64,000 bases of DNA from Brevundimonas goettingensis (lineage in GTDB: Bacteria > Pseudomonadota > Alphaproteobacteria > Caulobacterales > Caulobacteraceae), in NCBI RefSeq assembly GCF_017487405.1, contig NZ_CP062222.1, positions 1,349,001 through 1,413,000 on the forward strand, in the 5' to 3' direction. Positions 10,048 to 17,059 of the stretch are shown piece by piece. The notes beneath the pieces are model-generated. The model made no database searches, had not been told where the DNA came from, and worked only from the letters and a program-made list of their open reading frames with translations. A program made the position numbers and the translations under genes. Position 1 is the first letter of the stretch, and each line of letters starts with the position of its first letter.

Positions 10048-11469
10048 ATGCCCACCCCTTCCCAGGCTGTTGAATTCGATCTCATCGTCATCGGTTCGGG
10101 CCCCGGCGGCTATGTCGCGGCCATCCGCGCCGCGCAGCTGGGCCAGAAGGTCGCCATCGTCGAGCGCGAGAACCTGGGCGGCATCTGCCTGAACTGGGGC
10201 TGTATCCCGACCAAGGCCCTGCTCAAGTCGGGCGAGAAGTTCGAGAGCCTGTCGCACCTCAAGGACTACGGCCTCAGCGCCTCGGGCGCGACCTTCGACT
10301 TCGACGCCATCATCCAGCGCTCGCGCGGCGTGGCGGCGACGATGAACAAGGGCGTCGCCTTCCTGATGAAGAAGAACAAGATCGAGGTCATCGAGGGCTC
10401 GGCCAAGCTGGAGAAGGCCGCCGGAGCTCCCAAGGTCGTCATCGATCTGAAGGCCGGCGGCTCGCGTACGGTCGAGGCCAGGGCAGTCATGCTGGCCGTC
10501 GGCGCCCGCGCCCGCGCCCTGCCGCAGATCGGCCTTGAGGCCGACGGCGACAAGATCTGGGCCTATCGCGACGCCCTGGCCCCGAAGAAACTGCCCAGGA
10601 CCTTCGTGGTCATCGGCTCGGGCGCCATCGGTCTGGAGTTCGCCAGCTTCTACCGCGCTCTGGGCTCGGAGGTGACGGTCGTCGAGGCCGTGGACCGCAT
10701 CATGCCCGTCGAGGACGAGGAGGTCTCCAAGGCCGCCCAGAAGTCGTTCGAGAAGCGCGGCATCAAGTTCCGCGTCGGCGCCAAGGTGTCGAAGGTCACC
10801 AAGACCGCCTCGGGCGTGAAGGTCGACGTCGAGATCGGCGGCAAGGCCGAGAGCCTGGAGGCCGAAGTCTGCATCTCGGCCGTGGGCATCACCGCCAACA
10901 CGGACGGCATCGGTCTGGAGGCGCTGGGCGTCACACTGGACCGCGGCCATATCGTCGTCGACAGCCACTGCCAGACCAATGTGAAGGGCCTGTTCGCCAT
11001 CGGCGACTGCGCCGGCGCCCCCTGGCTGGCGCACAAGGCCTCGCACGAGGGCATCCACGCCGCCGAATATATCGCCGGCTACAAGACCCCGAACGTCGTC
11101 TCGCCGATCGCCGGCTGCACCTACACCCAGCCCCAGGTCGCCTCGGTCGGCGTCACCGAACAAGGCGCGCGCGAGACGAAGCGCGAGGTCAAGGTCGGAC
11201 GTTTCCCCTTCCGCGTGAACGGCAAGGCCGTGGCGGCGGGCGAGGTCGACGGCTTCGTCAAGGTCATCTTCGATGCGAAGACCGGCGCCCTGATCGGCGC
11301 CCATATGATCGGCCACGAGGTCACCGAGATGATCCAGGGCTATGTCACCGCCATCACCATGGAAGCGACCGAGGAAGACATCCACGGCATCGTCTATCCG
11401 CACCCGACCATGTCGGAAGCCATGCATGAGGCGGCGCTGGACGCCTACGGCAGGACGATCCACCTCTAA
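10048..11469 (+). CDS. lpdA: Dihydrolipoyl dehydrogenase (E3)
   Basis: A 473-residue flavoprotein that reoxidises dihydrolipoyl groups with NAD+. Visible features are the FAD GxGxxG motif (VIGSGPGGYVAAIRAAQLG, from residue 14), the redox-active disulfide Cys47/Cys52 in GGICLNWGCIPTK, an NAD-binding GSGAIGLEFA segment near residue 190, FAIGDCAGAPWLAHKA, and the C-terminal His-Pro-Thr-Met-Ser-Glu active-site base region. It is the last gene of the pdh operon, and the same protein may also serve 2-oxoglutarate dehydrogenase. A perfect 33-bp inverted repeat begins six bases after its stop and may end the transcript. Confidence 0.97.
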   Translation: MPTPSQAVEFDLIVIGSGPGGYVAAIRAAQLGQKVAIVERENLGGICLNWGCIPTKALLKSGEKFESLSHLKDYGLSASGATFDFDAIIQRSRGVAATMNKGVAFLMKKNKIEVIEGSAKLEKAAGAPKVVIDLKAGGSRTVEARAVMLAVGARARALPQIGLEADGDKIWAYRDALAPKKLPRTFVVIGSGAIGLEFASFYRALGSEVTVVEAVDRIMPVEDEEVSKAAQKSFEKRGIKFRVGAKVSKVTKTASGVKVDVEIGGKAESLEAEVCISAVGITANTDGIGLEALGVTLDRGHIVVDSHCQTNVKGLFAIGDCAGAPWLAHKASHEGIHAAEYIAGYKTPNVVSPIAGCTYTQPQVASVGVTEQGARETKREVKVGRFPFRVNGKAVAAGEVDGFVKVIFDAKTGALIGAHMIGHEVTEMIQGYVTAITMEATEEDIHGIVYPHPTMSEAMHEAALDAYGRTIHL

Positions 11470-11474
11470 CCCCA

Positions 11475-11602
11475 CACCGCTCATCCCGGCGAATGCCGGG
11501 ATCCAGATCCAGGCACGGCGGGAGACGCACGGTCCCGATTGCGTGAAACTCTGCGCGCCCGACTTGTCATCTGGATCCCGGCATTCGCCGGGATGAGCGG
11601 TG
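11475..11602. repeat. 33-bp perfect inverted repeat after lpdA
   Basis: The arm at 11475-11507 and its exact reverse complement at 11570-11602 are separated by 62 bases. Each arm contains its own small palindrome (CCCGGC-gaat-GCCGGG). The structure resembles dispersed palindromic repeats known from many alphaproteobacteria. It could also terminate the pdh transcript, although there is no T tract. Confidence 0.85.
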
Positions 11603-11692
11603 AAGGAATGCGTCACTGACACCGGTAGACATTCCGTCGTCTATCATCGACATTCGTCATACAAATCGGCTTGAGACCGAGGGAGGACGACG

Positions 11693-13066
11693 ATGGGACG
11701 GATGCTTTGGACCGCCACGGCCGCAGGGTTGGCGCTCGGCGGGGCAGGGGGGTCGGCCTTCGCCCAAAGCCCCAGCTGGTACACGCAAGGCGACTTCATC
11801 CCCGTCGAGCGGGTCGAGATCGTCATCGCCAATGACCTGAGCGAGGACCGCAAGGGTCAGCCCATCGTCCTGCGCCGCGACCAGCTGCCGATGCTGGCCG
11901 ACATACAGGAACTGACCGCCACCGTGGTCGACCCGGACGGCGAACCGCGTCCCGAGCCCTCGGCGGCGGTGCTGGCGCGTCAGGGACCGCACGAGCGGCG
12001 CGGCGAGACGAACGGCCGGGCGCTCGACTATCAGTTCGACGACCTGGACAAGGACGGGATCTGGGACGAGCTGGTCTTCGTCGCGGACCTCAAGGCGGGG
12101 GAACACAAGCGCTTCTACGTCTATCGCGGCTTCCAGCAGCGCGGCTGGAACCCGCACCGCACCCACGCCGCCATCGGCTCCTACATGCGCCACACCGTGC
12201 CCTTCTGGGAGAGCGAGAATGTGGGCTGGAAGCTGTGGTTTCCGACCGACATCGACATCTACGCCAAGCGCAAGCCGCTCCTGATGTCGAACCGGCTCTA
12301 TATGGGCAACCTCGACGGATACGGCGTTTCGGCCGAGAACCCGGACTATGGCGCAGACATCCAGTCGGTCGACGACAGCTTCGGCGGCGGCGGCATCGGG
12401 GTGTTCGAGGGCGATGTGCTGCAACGGCCGCGCTTCTCGCCCACGGCTGATCTCGAGCATCGCTTCAACAGCGGCCAGCAGTCCGACACCCGCTATGCCT
12501 TCGAGGTCGTAACCAACGGGCCGGTGCGCAGCATGGTCCGCATCCGCACGATGAACTGGAACACGGGGCAGGGGACCTATGCCCTCGAACAGACCTATTC
12601 CGCCTGGGCCGGCCAGAACTATACGACCGCCGAGGCCCGCTTCCTGACCTGGCGGCCGGGGGGCCAGGGCGCCGATTTCGCGGTCGGCATCCGGAAGCGT
12701 CCGGGAGAAAACTTTGTGGTTCAGGATAGCAATCAGGTGGTCACCGCCGCTCCGGAAGCTCTGCGCAATCCCGACGATGTCGAGGGCCTGCAGCAGCAGG
12801 CGCCGATCCTCTACGCTGGCACGGCGCTGGTGGTCCCCGACGACGAAAACGGCCGCTATCAGTTCGTGGAGACGCGCGGCGGCAACCACGTCTATCGCAT
12901 CCCGGCCCGGGCCGACGGGACCTATCGCTACATGCTGGCCGCCGGCTGGAGCGAGGGCGAGGTCCTGAAGACGCCTCAGGCCTTCGCCGACTATGTCGCC
13001 GCCAGCGCCCGTAGGTACAACAGTCCGCCGCGTCTGGAGGGCGCGCGGGTGGAACGGAAGCCCTGA
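11693..13066 (+). CDS. Exported DUF4861 family protein
   Basis: A 457-residue protein with a cleavable signal peptide (about residues 1-24, ending SAFA-Q), so it is periplasmic or secreted. The mature part matches DUF4861: VERVEIVIANDLSEDRKGQPIVLRR, LDYQFDDLDKDGIWDELVFV, RTHAAIGSYMRHT, then NRLYMGN and a long beta-rich region with FLTWRPGGQ. DUF4861 proteins often occur near polysaccharide lyases and carbohydrate-uptake genes, and a role in glycan metabolism is commonly assumed but not established. No such genes are directly adjacent here. It is preceded by the inverted repeat and followed by a convergent DUF3606 gene, so it is probably monocistronic. Confidence 0.85.
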   Translation: MGRMLWTATAAGLALGGAGGSAFAQSPSWYTQGDFIPVERVEIVIANDLSEDRKGQPIVLRRDQLPMLADIQELTATVVDPDGEPRPEPSAAVLARQGPHERRGETNGRALDYQFDDLDKDGIWDELVFVADLKAGEHKRFYVYRGFQQRGWNPHRTHAAIGSYMRHTVPFWESENVGWKLWFPTDIDIYAKRKPLLMSNRLYMGNLDGYGVSAENPDYGADIQSVDDSFGGGGIGVFEGDVLQRPRFSPTADLEHRFNSGQQSDTRYAFEVVTNGPVRSMVRIRTMNWNTGQGTYALEQTYSAWAGQNYTTAEARFLTWRPGGQGADFAVGIRKRPGENFVVQDSNQVVTAAPEALRNPDDVEGLQQQAPILYAGTALVVPDDENGRYQFVETRGGNHVYRIPARADGTYRYMLAAGWSEGEVLKTPQAFADYVAASARRYNSPPRLEGARVERKP

Positions 13067-13084
13067 AGCACCACGGTGAGGGGC

Positions 13085-13267
13085 CTAGCGCTTCTTGCCC
13101 AGTTCGGCCGCGATGTCCTTGGTCATCCGGCCGACCTTGCGGTGGGCGGCGGTGATCTGGTCCCTGGTCACGCCCCAGCGCTTCATCCAGTATTCGACGG
13201 CCTGACGCTCCGACAGGTCCAGCCGGTCCTTGTCGATGAACCCGCGCTTGTCCTTGAGGCCGGCCAT
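13085..13267 (-). CDS. DUF3606 family small protein
   Basis: A 60-residue basic protein starting MAGLKDKRGFIDKDRLDLSE and containing EVEYW-like QAVEYWMKRWGVTRDQI and VGRMTKDIAAEL, the two helices of the DUF3606 pattern. The function is unknown; members are small cytosolic proteins common in Proteobacteria. The upstream gap to the next gene (13268-13361) is unusually AT-rich for this window (TTTTATC...AAGATATATTATGCGAAATTAG) and probably holds its promoter, although I cannot assign exact elements. Confidence 0.85.
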   Translation of the reverse strand: MAGLKDKRGFIDKDRLDLSERQAVEYWMKRWGVTRDQITAAHRKVGRMTKDIAAELGKKR

Positions 13268-13361
13268 GATCGAAATCCTTGTCAGAAGGGGCCGCAGAGC
13301 CGGCCCGAAGCTACACTATCTTTTATCGCCTAAGATATATTATGCGAAATTAGCGATGGGG

Positions 13362-14171
13362 TCACAGCGGAATGGACGCGGCCCAGCCGTCGTATCCGAC
13401 CTCAACGTTAGCCGGAACTTTGGCGCTCAAATCATTGTAATCAAGGTCGATGTGCAGGTTTGTCAGCACGGCGCGTTCGACCTCGGCGCGTGCGATCCAG
13501 TCCAGGGCCTGATCGACCGTGGCGTGCGTCGGGTGCGGCGTCCAGCGCAGCGCGTCGACGATCCAGAGCTTCGATCCGCGCACGGCCGCGATGGCCGCAT
13601 CATCCAGACCGGACACGTCGCTGGAATAGCTGACGTCGCCAAGCCGATAGCCGACCGACCGGATCGGTCCGTGCGCCTGATCGAAGGTCACGACCGGGAT
13701 TTCACCGCCGGGCCCGTTAACACTCCAGCGATCGCCATGCGGCGGGATCAGGTTGAGATCCAGCAGCGCCGGATAGCCGAACTGGCTTTCGAAGATGTAG
13801 GGAAACCGCGGCTGCAGCGCGTCAGCCGTCGCCTGATCCATCCAGGCCGGAATCCGCGCCCGCCGGCGGATGGCGAAGACCCTCAGGTCGTCGATGCCGT
13901 GGGTCTGGTCGGCATGGTCGTGGGTATAGAGAACCGCATCCACCGAGGTCGCCTTCGCCGCCAGCATCTGCTGACGCAGGTCCGGAGACGTGTCGATCAG
14001 GACATGGGTGACGCCGTCCGGCCCCTGTCGGCGCGCCAGCATCGAGCAGCGCGTGCGCCGGTTCTTCGGTTCGGCCGGATCGCAGGCGCCCCAGTCGCCG
14101 TCGCCGCGCGGCACGCCGCCGGACGACCCTGAGCCCAGAATTGTGATCTCTAGAGCCGCAACTTCATCCAT
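13362..14171 (-). CDS. MBL-fold metallohydrolase (PhnP-like)
   Basis: A 269-residue protein starting at the ATG complement of 14169-14171, four bases after the tatD stop. The N-terminus ITILGSGSSGGVPRGDG and central VLYTHDHADQTHGIDDL define a PhnP-type metallo-beta-lactamase-fold hydrolase; later strands include SYSSDVSGLDD and TNLHIDLDYNDL. The first metal motif reads HDHADQ instead of HxHxDH, so the last histidine is glutamine. This may be a subfamily trait but should be checked. The gene normally follows tatD in alphaproteobacteria. The substrate is unknown; phosphodiesterase activity is the family expectation. Confidence 0.88.
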   Translation of the reverse strand: MDEVAALEITILGSGSSGGVPRGDGDWGACDPAEPKNRRTRCSMLARRQGPDGVTHVLIDTSPDLRQQMLAAKATSVDAVLYTHDHADQTHGIDDLRVFAIRRRARIPAWMDQATADALQPRFPYIFESQFGYPALLDLNLIPPHGDRWSVNGPGGEIPVVTFDQAHGPIRSVGYRLGDVSYSSDVSGLDDAAIAAVRGSKLWIVDALRWTPHPTHATVDQALDWIARAEVERAVLTNLHIDLDYNDLSAKVPANVEVGYDGWAASIPL

Positions 14172-14175
14172 CGGT

Positions 14176-14958
14176 TTAACTCGGCCTCGGGATGCGGTCG
14201 AACAGATCGAAGAAGGCTGTCGTCGTCCGGGCCTCGGCCTCGGTCCGGTCCCAGCCGCGGATCTCGGCCAGTTTGTCGAGCACATGACCCACATAGGCAG
14301 GCTCGTTGCGGCGGCCCCGGTGCGGCATGGGCGCCAGGTACGGACAGTCTGTTTCGACGATGATCCGGTCGGCCGGCATGGTGCGGACCACCGCCCGGAC
14401 CTCTTCGGCCGCCTTGAAGGTGGCGATGCCAGAAACCGAGAACCATCCGCCAAGTTCGTGAGCGATATCCGCCAGTTCCTGACCACTGGTATAGCAGTGC
14501 ATGAGGAATTTGAACGCCCCCCTGCCCTGTTCCTCCTTCAGGATCGCGGCCATGACCTCGTCGGCCTCGCGGGTGTGGACGACCAGCGGCAGGCCGGTCT
14601 CGCGCGCGGCCTCGATATGGCGGCGGAACACCTCGGCCTGGATGTCGCGCGGGCTCAGGTCGTAGTGGAAGTCCAGCCCACATTCGCCGATGCCGACCAC
14701 GCGGGGCCGCTGCGCCAGCTCGACCAGATCGGCCGCCGTCATGGCCGTATGGTCCTTGGCCTCATGCGGATGGGCCCCGACGGTGCACCAGATATCGTCA
14801 TGGGCCATGGCCAGGGCGTGGGTGGCCTCGAAGGTCGAGAGCTTGTCCGAGATCTCGACCATCATCTGCACCCCGGCCTCGCGGGCGCGGACGATGACTT
14901 CGTCGCGGTCCTCATCGAACTGGGGCGCGTGCAGATTGACGTGGCTGTCGATGATCAT
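14176..14958 (-). CDS. TatD-family metal-dependent hydrolase/DNase
   Basis: A 260-residue TIM-barrel hydrolase of the TatD family, with GECGLDFHYD, VVHTREADEVM, MHCYTSGQE and ETDCPYLAPMPHRGRRNEP all in the expected order. TatD proteins are 3'-5' exonucleases or deoxyribonucleases. The first motif reads DSHVNLH where the family usually has DSHCHLD, so the second metal-binding histidine is replaced by asparagine (Asn8), with a histidine two positions later. The start codon overlaps the holB stop by one base, and the MBL hydrolase follows, so holB-tatD-MBL form one operon on the minus strand. Confidence 0.92.
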   Translation of the reverse strand: MIIDSHVNLHAPQFDEDRDEVIVRAREAGVQMMVEISDKLSTFEATHALAMAHDDIWCTVGAHPHEAKDHTAMTAADLVELAQRPRVVGIGECGLDFHYDLSPRDIQAEVFRRHIEAARETGLPLVVHTREADEVMAAILKEEQGRGAFKFLMHCYTSGQELADIAHELGGWFSVSGIATFKAAEEVRAVVRTMPADRIIVETDCPYLAPMPHRGRRNEPAYVGHVLDKLAEIRGWDRTEAEARTTTAFFDLFDRIPRPS

Positions 14959-15959
14959 CAGCCCAGTCCCTGAAGATTGGCGATCCTGCGCGTGCGGGCG
15001 ACGTCGGCCAGGGCGCCCGCCAGGGCGTCGCCACGGTCGAGGTTCAGCCCCGCCGTCCGGTCCGGCAGCTCGCTGAGCCGGCCCCAGAGCTCGGCCCAGG
15101 CCGCGGCCCCCTGCCCCGCTTCTGCCTGCAGCGCCTGTGCCTTCACCGCCGCGATGAGCCGGTCCAGCACCATGTCGAACTTCGCCTGACCCTCCGCGCC
15201 GCGGAAACCGTCGGCGACGGCCAGGGCCTCGGCCCGGTCCAGCGAGGGCTCCGACACCCAGCGCCGCGCCAGCTGGTCGGCCTCCGAGGTCGCGCCGGCG
15301 CTCAGCGCCAGAGCCTGACCGGGCGAGCCCCCGGCCATGGCGGCGATCCGGTCGGCCTCGTCCGGATCGACGCCCGACCGGTCCAGCACCAGCTCGGCCA
15401 GGGCGTGCCGCGACCAGACCGGAAACGCCAGACGGCGGCAGCGCGAGCGGATGGTGGCCAGCAGCCGTCCCGGCGCATGGGTCACCATCAGCAGGACGCC
15501 ATGTTCCGGCGGTTCCTCAAGAATCTTCAACAAGGCATTGGCTGCATTAACATTAAGGTCGTCAGCGGCGTCGATGATCGCCACCCGCGCCTGGGCCTGG
15601 GACGGGCTCTTGGAGAAGAACTCCGGCAGGTCGCGCGCCTGATCGACGGAGATCGACTTCTTGGTCTTGCCGTTCTCGACCAGCCGCTCCAGCACCAGAA
15701 GGTCCGGATGGGCCTGAGCGGAGATCAGTTTGGACACCGGATCGTCGGGCCGGGCGCCGAGAACGCCGCGCGACGGGTCGGGCATGGCGCCCAGCAGGCG
15801 GCGGGCGGCGCGATAGGCGAAGGTCGCCTTGCCCACCCCTTCCGGCCCGCACAGCAGCCAGGCGTGGTGCAGCCGGCCGCGCAGGCGCGCGTCCTCGAAG
15901 GCGGCTTCGGCTTCGGAAGACGGCTGCAGGTCGAAACGGTCGCGGGGATGGGTGGTCAC
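14958..15959 (-). CDS. holB: DNA polymerase III delta' subunit
   Basis: A 333-residue clamp-loader protein. Near residue 38 the Walker A segment GPEGVGKATFAYRAARRLL is present. A central block with KILEEPPEHGVLLMVTHAPGRLLATIRSRCRRL matches the sensor-1 SRC region of delta'. The C-terminal 120 residues are the helical collar domain. Delta' works with delta and DnaX subunits to load the beta clamp. In related genomes tmk precedes holB and metG follows it; here rlpA precedes and tatD follows directly, so both are missing from this site. tatD overlaps by one base. Confidence 0.93.
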   Translation of the reverse strand: MTTHPRDRFDLQPSSEAEAAFEDARLRGRLHHAWLLCGPEGVGKATFAYRAARRLLGAMPDPSRGVLGARPDDPVSKLISAQAHPDLLVLERLVENGKTKKSISVDQARDLPEFFSKSPSQAQARVAIIDAADDLNVNAANALLKILEEPPEHGVLLMVTHAPGRLLATIRSRCRRLAFPVWSRHALAELVLDRSGVDPDEADRIAAMAGGSPGQALALSAGATSEADQLARRWVSEPSLDRAEALAVADGFRGAEGQAKFDMVLDRLIAAVKAQALQAEAGQGAAAWAELWGRLSELPDRTAGLNLDRGDALAGALADVARTRRIANLQGLG

Positions 15960-16008
15960 CCGCCCATGATGAAGACCCGGGCGCGGGGCGCCAACCCCGG
16001 GAGGCCGA

Positions 16009-16833
16009 TCAGCGGCCGGAAATGAGCAGGGCGTCGCGCACGCCCCGCGCCACGATGGACTGGCGCTCGCGCTCGGCGGCGTTGGCGTCGTCCCACGGGC
16101 CCACGAGGACGCGGAAATAGCGCTGACCGTCGATCGAGGCGGTGTTCACCGTGGCCCTCGAGCCCAGCGATTCGGCCGCCAGATGAGCGAGGGTCGAATC
16201 CTGGAAGGACCCTGCCTGGACCCAGAACCGGTCGCCCGGGCCGCTCGCCTGCGGGGGCGGGCGGGTCGGTCGGTCGTTGGCGGCGATCTGATAGCCGCCG
16301 CCCATGCCGGTGCCGCCGCCGCGTGGGGCCGGACCCAGATAGCGGACCCTGACCTCCCCTACGCCGCGCGAGAGCAGGTCCAGCTCTTCCGCCGCGCCGC
16401 GCGACAGGTCGATGATGCGGTTGTCGACGAAGGGCCCCCGGTCGTTGACGCGCACGACGATGGAGCGGCCGTTGGCCTCATTGGTCACCTCGACCAAGGC
16501 CGGCAGCGGCAGGGTCTTGTGGGCGGCGCTGAGGCCATGCATGTCGAAGCGCTCGCCGGTCGAGGTCGGCCGCCCGTTGAACTGGTCGCCGTACCAGGAG
16601 GCCAGGCCCGTCTCGTCATAGCCCCGCGCGTCGCTCATCGGCCTATACCAGCGCCCGCGCACCTGATAGGGCCGCATGGTTCCAGGCACGATCGGGGCCG
16701 GATCTGTGACCACGGGAATGCGCGGACGACCCGCGCCGCCCATCCCGGGCACGCCGGCGCAGGCGGCCAGTGTGGCGGTCGCCGCCGCCACCGCCGCCGC
16801 TCGTATAACGCCTTTCAGCGATCCTGACCGCAT
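16009..16833 (-). CDS. rlpA: RlpA-family lipoprotein, septal lytic transglycosylase with SPOR domain
   Basis: A 274-residue lipoprotein: basic start, hydrophobic run and lipobox LAAC with Cys25. Residues about 76-165 are a double-psi beta-barrel (GLASWYGDQFNGRPTSTGE, FDMHGLSAAHKTLPLP, VRVNDRGPFVDNRIIDLS), the catalytic domain of RlpA, which cleaves denuded glycan strands. Residues about 198-274 form a SPOR domain (FWVQAGSFQDSTLAHLAAE, then YFRVLVGPW), which targets proteins to division septa. It lies 49 bases upstream of holB on the same strand. The tRNA-Ser gene is divergent from it. Confidence 0.92.
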   Translation of the reverse strand: MRSGSLKGVIRAAAVAAATATLAACAGVPGMGGAGRPRIPVVTDPAPIVPGTMRPYQVRGRWYRPMSDARGYDETGLASWYGDQFNGRPTSTGERFDMHGLSAAHKTLPLPALVEVTNEANGRSIVVRVNDRGPFVDNRIIDLSRGAAEELDLLSRGVGEVRVRYLGPAPRGGGTGMGGGYQIAANDRPTRPPPQASGPGDRFWVQAGSFQDSTLAHLAAESLGSRATVNTASIDGQRYFRVLVGPWDDANAAERERQSIVARGVRDALLISGR

Positions 16834-16894
16834 GGTCCGTCCGGAAGTCTCGGGCCGATCCCGAGCCTTCAGTGTGGACGAGAAAATTTCCGTT

Positions 16895-16924
16895 TTGGTT
16901 AACCGGGCCTTTCGCTGCTAAGGA
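16895..16924 (+). promoter_or_regulatory. Candidate promoter of the tRNA-Ser gene
   Basis: TTGGTT at 16895-16900 and GCTAAGGA at 16917-16924 are spaced by 16 bases, about 40 bases upstream of the mature tRNA 5' end, in the divergent gap with rlpA. Confidence 0.3.
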
Positions 16925-16964
16925 GCCCCTCCGCGCGGCCCAGCCCACCGTGCGACGTCCGGAT

Positions 16965-17054
16965 GGACAGGTGGCCGAGTGGTTTAAGGCAGCGGTCTTG
17001 AAAACCGCCGTGGGTGGAAGCCCACCGTGGGTTCGAATCCCACCCTGTCCGCCA
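16965..17054 (+). tRNA. tRNA-Ser (anticodon UGA)
   Basis: A 90-base class II tRNA. The acceptor stem GGACAGG at 16965-16971 pairs with CCTGTCC at 17044-17050, followed by the discriminator G and an encoded CCA end. The anticodon stem GCGGT/ACCGC encloses the loop CTTGAAA, giving anticodon TGA at 16999-17001 (reads UCA). A long variable arm and a T-arm with GGTTCGAATCC follow, as expected for serine. The 3' end lies five bases from the stop codon of the convergent efflux-pump gene, leaving no room for a separate terminator. Confidence 0.97.
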
Positions 17055-17059
17055 ATCCC

